The notes under the pieces are model-generated. The model was not told the DNA's origin. It did not search any database and was given only the letters and a program-made list of their open reading frames with translations. The position numbers and the translations under genes are program-made. A DNA stretch of 64,000 nt from assembly GCA_006503475.1 (NCBI GenBank), contig RSEH01000079.1, positions 1 to 64,000 on the forward strand, given 5' to 3'. Each line of letters opens with the position of its first letter. The stretch's first letter is position 1. The DNA comes from Stentor roeselii. Its lineage: Eukaryota > Ciliophora > Heterotrichea > Heterotrichida > Stentoridae. Of the stretch, positions 39,943 to 48,696 are shown in pieces.

Positions 39943-41559
39943 CTAGAAAGTTAATGAGGTTAAAAGGTGCCTCAGGTGGGTTAAGGAGATGGAAATGGAC
40001 TTTAAGTGATGGGAGAGAAGGCCGTAGTGAGGCACAAGGGTTGAATGGGAAATTTTTTGGATGCAGGTCTGGCAGATCGATTCGGAGATGTTGAAACATG
40101 TTGAACATTCTAAGTGGGTGCATGGGTCGTGGATGTGGAGGGATTGGGAGGGGGAGGAACAGCTGGAGCATTTTAAGTTTGATGAGATCAGGTCATTATC
40201 ATGTAAAACCTTATCAATAATATCAACAATCTCCTGAAAAGAGTCAAAAGGCAAACTGCTACTCTGAGCTTTAAGAGACCCAGAGCACTCATTAGTTTCA
40301 TTAATAATCCAATTCAACTTTTCAATAATTAAATTTTTCTCTTCAATTTGATTCTGCAAATACTCATCATTTCTTTTAATCTTTTCCAATTCCAGTGAAG
40401 TACTAATAAGTTTTTCTTCATTTTCAAAGTACTTTTGTTGAAGCCTAAAAAGATGATGTTCAGTATACCCATCAATAAACTTGCTATTAACAACAGTTTC
40501 CGCTCTTTTAGTATTTTTTCTAACATTTTGAAGACTTTTCGAAAGATTTTCCTTAAGTTCTGAATTTTCCTTCAATATTTCTTCAACTTTCAACATAAGA
40601 CAAGTTTCATTTGTCTTACTCGAAGCTTTAGTCATTTCTAAGTCCGTCTTTAAACAAGAAGAGATTTTTTTTTCTTTCATCAGTTTTTTTTGTAAGTCTT
40701 TTATTTGCTCCCAACAGTCTTTCAACTCAGTTTCTTTACTCAACAAACTTCGAGTAACCTCATCAAGACCTACTTTTAATTCATTTTGATTTGAAATAAT
40801 ATGAAAATTTTTTGACTTGATGCTAAAATACTTCTTTTCTGTACTTGTCACTTGTTCAATTGCTACTTTTCGCTTGTCTTCTGAAATCTTCAGAAGACGT
40901 TCTAGGTCTTCAAGTTCATCGCTTTTTTGAGAAGCTTCTTTTGACAGGTCTGAAAGTTTTTGGTGAAGAGTGTCGAGCTCGGAATTTTTTATTTCCAGGT
41001 TTTTTTCGAGAATTGATATTTTTTTTAATAGATTTGATTTTTGGGTTTCGGTTTCGGTTAGTTTTTGTTTCTGATCCAGAAGGTTTTTTGAGAGGTTTTG
41101 GAGAGTTTCTTGGAAATCTTCGTTGTCGATACGGAGTTTTAATAGTTCTGATATGTTTTTAGAGGTTTTTGGAATTCGTTCTGGAACGACTACATTAGAT
41201 GTCTCCTCTTGTCTTACTCTCCTCACCTCATTGAAATCCTGAATTTGCTTTTCAAGAGTTTCAATATACTCTTCCCGTTCTTTAATAAATTTCAAAAGAC
41301 CCAGGTATTGCTTTTTACTTATCGGGTTGTCTGAGAGTTTTTTAGTGAAATTTCCAAGTTTTTTACTTGTTTCGTGAAGTTTCGTGATTAGTAAATTATC
41401 TGATTTGGTATTTTGTTCAAGTTTTGCAATAAGAGCAGAATTTTTCAAAGATTTTGGATTGTTTTTAGGTGAATTCGGAGCAGATTTTTGAGATTTTATT
41501 TCAGGAAAATAGTTGCTTGATGATAGGTCATTGAAATTAAGTTTTAATGCCTTGCTCAT
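39943..41559 (-). CDS. Long coiled-coil protein with C-terminal Cys/His cluster
   Basis: A 538-residue frame, ATG 41559 to TAG. A basic, Ser/Asn-rich start (1-60) precedes nearly continuous heptads from about 75 to 440 (Leu, Lys, Glu, Ser-rich). The end, about 455-500, has paired cysteines and histidines (CSSCSSPSQ, then HIHDPCTHLECSTC and ICQTC) that could bind one or two zinc ions, RING- or B-box-like in spacing but not a clear match. No motor or membrane segment. It probably belongs to a cytoskeletal or basal-body structure, which is inference from composition and from the neighbouring axonemal gene on the same strand. Confidence 0.65.
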   Translation of the reverse strand: MSKALKLNFNDLSSSNYFPEIKSQKSAPNSPKNNPKSLKNSALIAKLEQNTKSDNLLITKLHETSKKLGNFTKKLSDNPISKKQYLGLLKFIKEREEYIETLEKQIQDFNEVRRVRQEETSNVVVPERIPKTSKNISELLKLRIDNEDFQETLQNLSKNLLDQKQKLTETETQKSNLLKKISILEKNLEIKNSELDTLHQKLSDLSKEASQKSDELEDLERLLKISEDKRKVAIEQVTSTEKKYFSIKSKNFHIISNQNELKVGLDEVTRSLLSKETELKDCWEQIKDLQKKLMKEKKISSCLKTDLEMTKASSKTNETCLMLKVEEILKENSELKENLSKSLQNVRKNTKRAETVVNSKFIDGYTEHHLFRLQQKYFENEEKLISTSLELEKIKRNDEYLQNQIEEKNLIIEKLNWIINETNECSGSLKAQSSSLPFDSFQEIVDIIDKVLHDNDLISSNLKCSSCSSPSQSLHIHDPCTHLECSTCFNISESICQTCIQKISHSTLVPHYGLLSHHLKSISISLTHLRHLLTSLTF

Positions 41560-41690
41560 GAATATTTACTAGTCTAAGAATGAGTAGATGTAGAATAAAT
41601 GATTCAAAATCACCCAAATCACCAAAAATCATTAAACCATTCCTCAACCAAACTCAATCAAAAAACCCCCCCAAAGAAAAAGTCTAAAAA

Positions 41691-42899
41691 ATGAATTCCC
41701 AGTCAACTTTTTTCTCAAGTTCCTTACTAACCTGTCCAATATCGCAATACCCTTGCAAGCTATTCAACTCCGAAGTTCCCGAGACTATCCAAATCCCATC
41801 ATCGACCAAATTATGTGAAATTTGTTCAAAAGACGATAAAATGTTTCTATTGTCATGCATAACATGCAACATCTCAGTTCACAGTCATTGTTACCTTCTA
41901 GAAACCTTTCAAGACCCTTGGCAATGCCAGGCATGTCTTCATCATCAGATAGATTCAATCGAAGTCTCCTGTAAAACTTGCGGCCAAGGCAAAGGCGCGC
42001 TTCGCCTGTTCCCAAAAGGCTGGAATCACGTTATTTGCAAGACCTGGCCCAGTCATCGTTTCTTGTCTGAAGGAAAATGTGGACTTTGTAATGACAACAG
42101 AGGAAAATTCGTCAATTGTGAAGTCTGTTGGAATGCTTTTCATCCTTATTGCGGGTACTTAAAAGGACTCAGGTTTCTTGCTGGAAGAGTCTCTTGTGAT
42201 GAGCACTTTGGATTTGAGAATATTGAGGAAGACTATATTCTTGATATCAAGGAAATGAATAAAAATGAGAAAAAAGAAGAACTTGGAGATGAACCGAAAA
42301 AAAAAAGAAAAATTGAAGATTTTTTTGATTTTAAAGAAAAGGGGAAAGAAGTTGAAAGAGATTTGGTCGAGGAAGGGAAAGAAGAGGAAAATTTGGAAAA
42401 AAATTTTGAGATTGAAGGAAATTGCAAGGAGGGGAAGAGAAAAAATGATAAGGAATTCACTTTTAAGGAAAATTTTAAGAAAAAAACAGAGGAGGATAAT
42501 AAAGGTGAGAGCAAAGGAAAAGGGTTTAAAGGATTGATGCAGTTGAGAAGTCGTGGTAAAGAAATTTTGCTGAAAAAAGATAGAAATGATGAGGAAAAAG
42601 GAAAAGATATCAAAAATCAATCTGAAAAGACAAAAAAAATCATATCTACTGAAAATTTTAACAAAAAAAATCAGAAGTTTTGTCTTAATCAGAACATTGC
42701 GAAATCGCTGAAAATCAAAGCGAAAGGAACTTTTGAAGAAATTCATCAGAGGATTGAAGATTATTTGTTTTTAAATGGAGAAGTGACCAATAAAGGATAT
42801 TCTCTTAATAAAAACTTGCAGAAGATTTTTGGAGTTAAAGTGATTCTGTACAAGGAAATCAGGGACGTTTTGAATAAGTTATGCAGTTTGGCTAGTTAA
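41691..42899 (+). CDS. PHD and extended-PHD chromatin protein with C-terminal SWIB-like domain
   Basis: A 402-residue frame, ATG 41691 to TAA. Residues about 42-82 form a PHD finger (CEICSKDDKMFLLSC..CNISVHSHCY...WQCQAC). Residues about 93-180 form a zinc knuckle plus second PHD (CKTCGQGKGALRLFPKGWNHVICKTW, then CGLCNDNRGKFVNCEVCWNAFHPYCG...CDEH), the ePHD arrangement of BRPF, JADE and AF10 proteins, which read histone H3. A Lys/Glu-rich disordered linker (about 190-320) follows. The last 75 residues (IAKSLKIKAKGTFEEIHQRIEDY, LNKNLQKIFGV, YKEIRDVLNKL) fit the SWIB/MDM2 fold. No bromodomain or EPL1-like region. PHD-ePHD joined to SWIB is unusual. It is divergent from the coiled-coil gene. Confidence 0.72.
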   Translation: MNSQSTFFSSSLLTCPISQYPCKLFNSEVPETIQIPSSTKLCEICSKDDKMFLLSCITCNISVHSHCYLLETFQDPWQCQACLHHQIDSIEVSCKTCGQGKGALRLFPKGWNHVICKTWPSHRFLSEGKCGLCNDNRGKFVNCEVCWNAFHPYCGYLKGLRFLAGRVSCDEHFGFENIEEDYILDIKEMNKNEKKEELGDEPKKKRKIEDFFDFKEKGKEVERDLVEEGKEEENLEKNFEIEGNCKEGKRKNDKEFTFKENFKKKTEEDNKGESKGKGFKGLMQLRSRGKEILLKKDRNDEEKGKDIKNQSEKTKKIISTENFNKKNQKFCLNQNIAKSLKIKAKGTFEEIHQRIEDYLFLNGEVTNKGYSLNKNLQKIFGVKVILYKEIRDVLNKLCSLAS

Positions 42900-43024
42900 T
42901 AATTGATAGTTTTTATTAGTTGACTTAGAATATTGAAAAGTTGTTGACTTCAAATAGAAGCGAAGATCCCTCTTTACCTGATAAAGCTTAATTAACTTTC
43001 TAACTATTATCTAAATGAATAAAT

Positions 43025-43822
43025 ATGGAGCATTCATTCTTCATCTCAACATCAGAACTGCATGACTTGATAAATTCAAACTCAGTCCAAGTAGTTGACT
43101 CAGGAATCAACCACCAAGAAGCTTTCAAATCAAGTCACATTCCAGGAGCCCTTTTCTTCAACATAAGTGAAGTCCGTAGCAAATCATCACCATTAAGCCA
43201 AGAGATGCCGAGTCAATCAGAGTTATTAGACTACTTGAAACAAGCCGGTTTTCGTGATACAACTACTCCAATAGTCGTTTATGACCAAGTCGGAATTCCT
43301 TTCGCAGCTCGTGCTTGGTTCATCTTGAGTCACTTCGGAGTAGCTAATGTGCGAGTTTTGAATGGTGGGTTCTCAAAGTGGGTCAGTGAAGGCAGACCGA
43401 CTGAGTCAGGTGAAGTTGTTGGGCAGATATATCCTGATGGAAGATTTGAATTGAATGAGGTCCAGGGAGACAGGCTCTTCTATTATAATATCAATGAACT
43501 AACTGTTCACATCAAAAATGGAACTACTCTAGATCGCATTTGGGATCCTAGACCCTCTGAAGCTTTTGAACAGGGAACTGTTGATACTGCTATTAATGTA
43601 CCTTTTAGTATGTTTTTTAATGAGGATAAAACTGTTAAGAGCAGAGAAGAAGTTGCTGAGATTATTAGGCAAAGGATTGGAAATCAAAGGATTGTTACGA
43701 GTTGTATGAAGGGGGTTAACGCAAGTCTTGGATTTTTGTTGTTGAAGTATGCTGGACATCATAATGCTGCTGCTTATACTGGATCATATGAGGAATGGAA
43801 AGCTATGAAATCGACTAGTTGA
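43025..43822 (+). CDS. Thiosulfate/3-mercaptopyruvate sulfurtransferase, copy 1
   Basis: A 265-residue frame ending in TGA. Two rhodanese domains: the inactive N-terminal one (VQVVDSGINHQEAFKSSHIPGALFF in part, then VYDQVGIPFAARAWFIL and NGGFSKWVSEG) and the catalytic C-terminal one (RIWDPRPSEAFEQGTVDTAINVPF, then TSCMKGVNASLG). Cys227 is the predicted persulfide-forming residue. The loop CMKGVNA is closer to the CRKGVT of thiosulfate sulfurtransferase than to CGSGVT of mercaptopyruvate sulfurtransferase, so substrate is uncertain. No targeting peptide is apparent. Together with the next copy it forms a tandem duplication. Confidence 0.9.
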   Translation: MEHSFFISTSELHDLINSNSVQVVDSGINHQEAFKSSHIPGALFFNISEVRSKSSPLSQEMPSQSELLDYLKQAGFRDTTTPIVVYDQVGIPFAARAWFILSHFGVANVRVLNGGFSKWVSEGRPTESGEVVGQIYPDGRFELNEVQGDRLFYYNINELTVHIKNGTTLDRIWDPRPSEAFEQGTVDTAINVPFSMFFNEDKTVKSREEVAEIIRQRIGNQRIVTSCMKGVNASLGFLLLKYAGHHNAAAYTGSYEEWKAMKSTS

Positions 43823-44133
43823 ATAAGTAGATATTAGGATTGTTGCAAAGATATGGTATTTGAATAAGTAATCGACTCAAATTCGATTCATAACTCTTGA
43901 CTACTTAACTAATGAATAAAATAATACTTAAGGATAATTTTTCAATCTTGAAATGATTAAGGATTATATTCTAATATGCTATAAAAATAAACCACAAAGA
44001 AAAAGTTATTTTCAGTGAACTTTTAAATAAAAATATTCCAAAAAAATAAGAATAATAATTAAATCTCAGAAATCCTCAAAGAATTCCAAAGTAGAAAAAT
44101 TCGATTGATATTTCACTTATCTTTCAAATAAAC
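43823..44133. other. Spacer between sulfurtransferase copies
   Basis: 311 bp of AT-rich DNA. It is not similar to the sequence before copy 1, so the duplicated unit begins at or just before the start codon. Confidence 0.6.
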
Positions 44134-44931
44134 ATGGAACACTCATTCTTCATCTCAACATCAGAACTGCATGACTTGATAAATTCAAATTCAGTCCAAG
44201 TAGTTGACTCAGGAATCAACCACCAAGAAGCTTTCAAATCAAGTCACATTCCAGGAGCCCTTTTCTTCAACGTAAGTGAAGTCCGTAGCAAATCATCACC
44301 ATTAAGCCTTGAGATGCCGAGTCAATCAGAGTTATTAGACTACTTGAAACAAGCCGGTTTCCGTGATACAACAACTCCAATAGTCGTTTATGACCAAGTC
44401 GGAATTCCTTTCGCAGCTCGTGCTTGGTTCATCTTGAGTCACTTCGGAGTAGCTAATGTGCGAGTTTTGAATGGAGGGTTCTCAAAGTGGGTCAGTGAAG
44501 GCAAACCGACTGAGTCAGGTGAAGTTGTTGGGCAGATATATCCTGATGGAAGATTTGAATTGAATGAGGTCCAGGGAGATAGAGTCTTTTATGATTATGT
44601 TAATGAACTTACTGCTCATATCAAAAATGGGACTAGTCAGGATCGTATTTGGGATCCTAGACCTTCTGAAGCTTTTGAACAGGGTGCTGTTGATACTGCT
44701 GTTAATGTACCTTTTGGAATGTTTTTTAATGAGGATAAAACTGTTAAGGGAAGAGATGAAGTTGAAGAGATTGTTAGGCAGAGGATTGGAAATCAAAGGA
44801 TTGTTACGAGTTGTATGAAAGGGATTGGTGCAAGTCTTGGGTTTTTGTTGTTGAAGTATGCTGGATATCAGAATGCTGCTGTTTATACTGGATCGTATGA
44901 GGAATGGAAAGCTAGGAAATCGACTAATTAA
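44134..44931 (+). CDS. Thiosulfate/3-mercaptopyruvate sulfurtransferase, copy 2
   Basis: Same length and domain plan as copy 1, ending in TAA. The catalytic loop reads CMKGIGA, with the cysteine again at residue 227; V-N is replaced by I-G, which may alter substrate handling. The first ~440 bp are almost identical to copy 1 (a handful of mostly silent changes), while the last ~350 bp, encoding the catalytic domain, differ several times more often. It probably acts in sulfide or cyanide handling or in persulfide transfer in the cytosol. Confidence 0.9.
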   Translation: MEHSFFISTSELHDLINSNSVQVVDSGINHQEAFKSSHIPGALFFNVSEVRSKSSPLSLEMPSQSELLDYLKQAGFRDTTTPIVVYDQVGIPFAARAWFILSHFGVANVRVLNGGFSKWVSEGKPTESGEVVGQIYPDGRFELNEVQGDRVFYDYVNELTAHIKNGTSQDRIWDPRPSEAFEQGAVDTAVNVPFGMFFNEDKTVKGRDEVEEIVRQRIGNQRIVTSCMKGIGASLGFLLLKYAGYQNAAVYTGSYEEWKARKSTN

Positions 44932-45258
44932 ATCAGTAGATATTAGTATTGAAGATTTTATGGCTTGTTTGTGATTTATTTATTATTCGATTTGTGAATT
45001 CTTTTAAGTTTCAAGAAGTTAATTTTTCAACTTTTTATTTGATTTCTTCTTATCAATAAATATTTTCCCAATTTAATCCTAAAATATATTCTAATGAATG
45101 ATTTTCAACTGTTAATAATCAATAAATAAACCACATTACCCTTCAATAAATCATAATTAATAATCCAACATCCCATAAAAATTATCCAATAAAATCCTGA
45201 TAATCAAACCAAAAACCCCCTTCCATCATTCAATTAAACCCAATCTAAAACAATTATA
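44932..45258. other. Convergent intergenic region
   Basis: 327 bp of AT- and then C-rich plus-strand sequence between the second sulfurtransferase and the coiled-coil gene. Nothing recognised. Confidence 0.5.
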
Positions 45259-47619
45259 TTATAATAAAATCTTATCCAACAACTTTCCAGCTTCCATAAC
45301 TTTTCCCCTTAAAACACTTTGATTGACCCTGCATTCCTCTTTAAACTTATACTCCTTGATCATAAGTTCACTCATATTAGAATAAAACTCAAAAACCGTC
45401 CTCTTATAAAACTCATTTTCCCTTCTTTCCGAAAAATTCTTCCACCTAAGTAAAAAAATTTTCAAGTAAAATCTCCAAATCCATTCAAACTTATTCAAAA
45501 CCGGTAACACCCTGAGGAACCCTTTAACATTAATTTGTCTTCTAACATCCCAACAATTTTTCCCTTCTCTTTCAAACAACTGTTGATAAAGTCTTAAAGT
45601 TTTCCTTTTATCATCAGCGACGACTTTATTCCGAAGCATGTAAAAAGCAAGAGAAGTGACACGATTTCTAGATTTTTGAAGTACTTCAAATGCAAACTGC
45701 ATTTTTTTCCATATAAACTTGAAAAACCATTGTTTCGTACGTTGTACTAATTGAGGATCATTGTAAAAATCATTGAAATATCGATGCCTATCACGAAGCC
45801 AGAAGATTTCAAGCCACATGCAGTCATTTGGAGTAGAAAAAAAAACTGGTGCAACGATAAAGCCTTTATTAAGCATCAAGACACGTACCCTCATCATGTA
45901 AAATGCAAGTTTCACTCTTCTTAAGTCTTTACCCTGTGCAAGTGAATAAGAATTTTGAAGCCAAAGGTAAAGACTCATTACAAGTTTTAAACTTTCAACA
46001 ATTTCAGGGTTTTTTTCATGTTCTCGAACAATTCTTGATACTTCTTCACGGAAGATTGGAAGACCTGAAGATGAAGTTTTACTTAAAAGTTGGAGAATTG
46101 ACTTGAATTCGAAAAGATGAGAATCTACTGAATGAAGTTTTTCTTCTAAGGAAAGAGAAAGTTTTGAAAGTTGTTGTTGTTGAGATAGTAAATCACTTTC
46201 GAGAAGAGAAAGTCTTTCTGTGTCGATTTCTAGGATTTTTGATTGGATTTCGAAGGAGTGCTTTGAGATCATTGAACTTTGAAGCTCGGAAAGGCTTAGG
46301 ATCTCGATTTCGGAGAGGTGGTGAAGGGGTTGAAGGGAAGATGAGGGGAGATTGGCTAGGTTTGAGTGAAGGTCTAACATTTGCTTTAGTTGGGTGACTT
46401 CGGATCTGCAGGTTTCTAGGTAGTCTGAACGTGCTTGAAAGACTCTAAAGTTTGATTCTTCTTTTTCAATCAGAGTTTCAGTGAAGTGAATAAGTGATGG
46501 TAACAAGTCATCAGCAAGATCATTCTGAAAATTTTTCTTTTGCATTTCCTTAAGTTCCTGAAGTATCAACTTGACATACCCAAGACTATCACAATGAACA
46601 TCCACAACAACAACAGGCCACAATTCTTCATTTCCACATTCCTGACTTTCACGATTTTTCAAAACATTTTTCCTTTCAATCGACTCCTCATCAAAACTTT
46701 TCACATCTTTAAAAATCCCTTCAAACTCCATCTCACGCCTTTCATTAAAAGCAAAAAAAGCAGCTTCTTTCTCAATCAATTCAATTTCTCGTTTTTCCAT
46801 CCATTCCGCTTCATCTCTAAGCCGTGCAGAGACTTTTTCTATTTCTTCAGCTTTAAAAATCAGTTCTTCTTCAAATTTTTTCAGTTTTTTCAGTTGTTGA
46901 GGACTTATTTCCTGATTTTCCGCAACTTGAAGCCAGAAATCATCTTCAAAAGACTCGAAAATTCTTGATTTTATTGAAAAAACTGAGTTTTTCGAGCAGT
47001 TTTCAAGGTTTTCCTCGAAAAAGGCCTTTTTGCTGAGTTCTTTTGAATGAAGTTGTTTTTCGCGGAGGATTAAGGAGTCGAATTTGGAGTTTAAAAGGGT
47101 TTCTAAGTTGTTTAATTGGGTTTCTTTTGAGTTTAACTGCTCTGAACGCTTTACTAGCTCAGAATGAGACTTTTTTAAAAGTGAGTCTTGTAAAAAATTG
47201 ACTTGGACTGACTTTTCGCAGCAGGTTTTTACTTGTTCTTGACTGGATGCGATTCTTTTTTCGAGTTCTGAGTTTTTTAATAGAAGGCTTTCGTATTTTT
47301 GCTCTTCGGTTCGAAGAGTTCCCCATAGCTCATCGACTTTTGTTTTGCGTTTATGAAGAACTTTCAAAATTGTTTCAAAATCCTCGAAACCGGGCTTATC
47401 TTTAAAAACGTCTTTCCATAAGTTATACAAACTTTCTTGAGTTGAACTTTTCCAAAACAGAAAAAGCGATTGTTTTTTTGACTTTTCCCTGAATAGACTG
47501 TGAAGTCGGATCAAGCCTTGAGACATTCTGGACTCTGAGGCTTGTGTTGAAGACTTCAGGGAAATCGAGGAAACTGAGTCGAAATACTTGTCGCGGGAAT
47601 CTAAAAAAAGTTTGGACAT
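45259..47619 (-). CDS. Large coiled-coil protein, possibly Sfi1-like
   Basis: I start at ATG 47619 (786 residues, TAA stop) and not at the more distant 47859, because the extra 80 codons would overlap the divergent reductase gene and read unlike the rest. Residues 1-70 are basic; about 75-170 and 240-330 are strong coiled coils; 420-560 is a further Leu-rich coiled coil. The last 230 residues are rich in Trp, Arg and Phe with WFFKFIWKKMQFAFEVLQKSRNR- and WRFYLKIFLLRWKNF-like segments spaced like Sfi1 centrin-binding repeats, though too irregular for certainty. If so, it would bind centrins in basal bodies or contractile fibres. No globular catalytic domain. Confidence 0.6.
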   Translation of the reverse strand: MSKLFLDSRDKYFDSVSSISLKSSTQASESRMSQGLIRLHSLFREKSKKQSLFLFWKSSTQESLYNLWKDVFKDKPGFEDFETILKVLHKRKTKVDELWGTLRTEEQKYESLLLKNSELEKRIASSQEQVKTCCEKSVQVNFLQDSLLKKSHSELVKRSEQLNSKETQLNNLETLLNSKFDSLILREKQLHSKELSKKAFFEENLENCSKNSVFSIKSRIFESFEDDFWLQVAENQEISPQQLKKLKKFEEELIFKAEEIEKVSARLRDEAEWMEKREIELIEKEAAFFAFNERREMEFEGIFKDVKSFDEESIERKNVLKNRESQECGNEELWPVVVVDVHCDSLGYVKLILQELKEMQKKNFQNDLADDLLPSLIHFTETLIEKEESNFRVFQARSDYLETCRSEVTQLKQMLDLHSNLANLPSSSLQPLHHLSEIEILSLSELQSSMISKHSFEIQSKILEIDTERLSLLESDLLSQQQQLSKLSLSLEEKLHSVDSHLFEFKSILQLLSKTSSSGLPIFREEVSRIVREHEKNPEIVESLKLVMSLYLWLQNSYSLAQGKDLRRVKLAFYMMRVRVLMLNKGFIVAPVFFSTPNDCMWLEIFWLRDRHRYFNDFYNDPQLVQRTKQWFFKFIWKKMQFAFEVLQKSRNRVTSLAFYMLRNKVVADDKRKTLRLYQQLFEREGKNCWDVRRQINVKGFLRVLPVLNKFEWIWRFYLKIFLLRWKNFSERRENEFYKRTVFEFYSNMSELMIKEYKFKEECRVNQSVLRGKVMEAGKLLDKILL

Positions 47620-47681
47620 TTGGAAATATGAAGATTTAAGAAGTTTTTTAGAGGAATTAACATTTGATATTAAAATAATAA

Positions 47682-48650
47682 ATGGGATTACTGGTTGACG
47701 GTAAATGGGTAGACGATTCCCACGACACCTCAATTCAATCCGACGGTAAATTTCTAAGACCCGAGACAGAATTCCGTAACTCTCTATCCCGTGACCCTTC
47801 ATCGACTTACCCATGCGAACTCGGTCGTTACCACCTATACATATCCTACGCATGTCCATGGGCGCACCGTACTTTAATAATGCGTAAGTTAAAAAATTTA
47901 GAAGACATAATCACATTATCAATAGTAGACCCATACATGAACGACGACGACGGGTGGAAATTTTCTGACTACCCAGGCGCCGTGCGAGACCCAGTCTTCA
48001 ACGCGGACTTCTTATACCAGATCTATCAACACGCCAACCCCAACATGACCGGGTGGGTCACAGTCCCTGTCTTATTTGACAAGAAGACGAAAACAATAGT
48101 AAACAATGAATCTTCTGAAATAATTTTAATGCTCAACAACTGCTTCGATGGACCTGATTTTTACCCTGAAGACCTTCGGACAAAAATAGAAGAAGTAAAT
48201 GAATGGGTTTATGATAAGATCAATAATGGAGTTTATAAAGCTGGATTCGCTTCTTCTCAAAGTGCTTATCTTGAAGCAGTTAAGGAATTGTTTGAAGGTT
48301 TGGATAGAGTTGAGGAGATTTTGAAGAAGAATAGGTTTTTGACTGGAGAGAGATTTACTATTGCTGATATTAGACTTTTTACTTGTTTGGTTAGGTTTGA
48401 TTCGGTTTATGTCGGGCATTTTAAGTGTAATTTGAAGAGAATTGTGGATTATGAGAATATTTGGGAATATGTTAGAGAAATTTATAATATGCCTGGAGTT
48501 GCTGAGACTGTTAATATGGATCATATTAAAGGACATTATTATAGAAGTCATAAGTGGATTAATCCTAGTGGCGTTGTACCTAAAGGACCTGTTATTGATT
48601 TCAGCTTACCTCATAGTAGAGCTTTAAAATTTAGTAATTTGGAGAATTAG
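47682..48650 (+). CDS. Glutathionyl-hydroquinone reductase (GST xi class, ECM4/YqjG type)
   Basis: A 322-residue frame, ATG 47682 to TAG, the normal family length. The N-terminal extension includes [11 protein letters not shown]; the thioredoxin-like domain has the catalytic [12 protein letters not shown] with Cys58, then [24 protein letters not shown] and NNESSEI; the C-terminal helical domain has [11 protein letters not shown], the [19 protein letters not shown] helix, and [31 protein letters not shown] with the Tyr residues typical of the class. It reduces glutathionyl-hydroquinones to hydroquinone and GSSG. No targeting peptide was seen. Found in bacteria, fungi and plants; its origin here cannot be told by eye. 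The gene is divergent from the coiled-coil gene, 62 bp apart. Confidence 0.92.
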   Translation: MGLLVDGKWVDDSHDTSIQSDGKFLRPETEFRNSLSRDPSSTYPCELGRYHLYISYACPWAHRTLIMRKLKNLEDIITLSIVDPYMNDDDGWKFSDYPGAVRDPVFNADFLYQIYQHANPNMTGWVTVPVLFDKKTKTIVNNESSEIILMLNNCFDGPDFYPEDLRTKIEEVNEWVYDKINNGVYKAGFASSQSAYLEAVKELFEGLDRVEEILKKNRFLTGERFTIADIRLFTCLVRFDSVYVGHFKCNLKRIVDYENIWEYVREIYNMPGVAETVNMDHIKGHYYRSHKWINPSGVVPKGPVIDFSLPHSRALKFSNLEN

Positions 48651-48696
48651 GATTTTTTTAAGATATTGATTTTTTAGGTTTTTTTGGAAATTTAGG

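Noticed and set aside
42159-42746. 195-codon minus-strand frame rich in Phe and Ile
   Set aside because: Antisense of the Lys/Glu-rich linker of the PHD/SWIB gene.
47620-47859. 80-codon N-terminal extension of the coiled-coil gene
   Set aside because: It overlaps the start of the divergent reductase gene and reads unlike the rest; the ATG at 47619 fits better.
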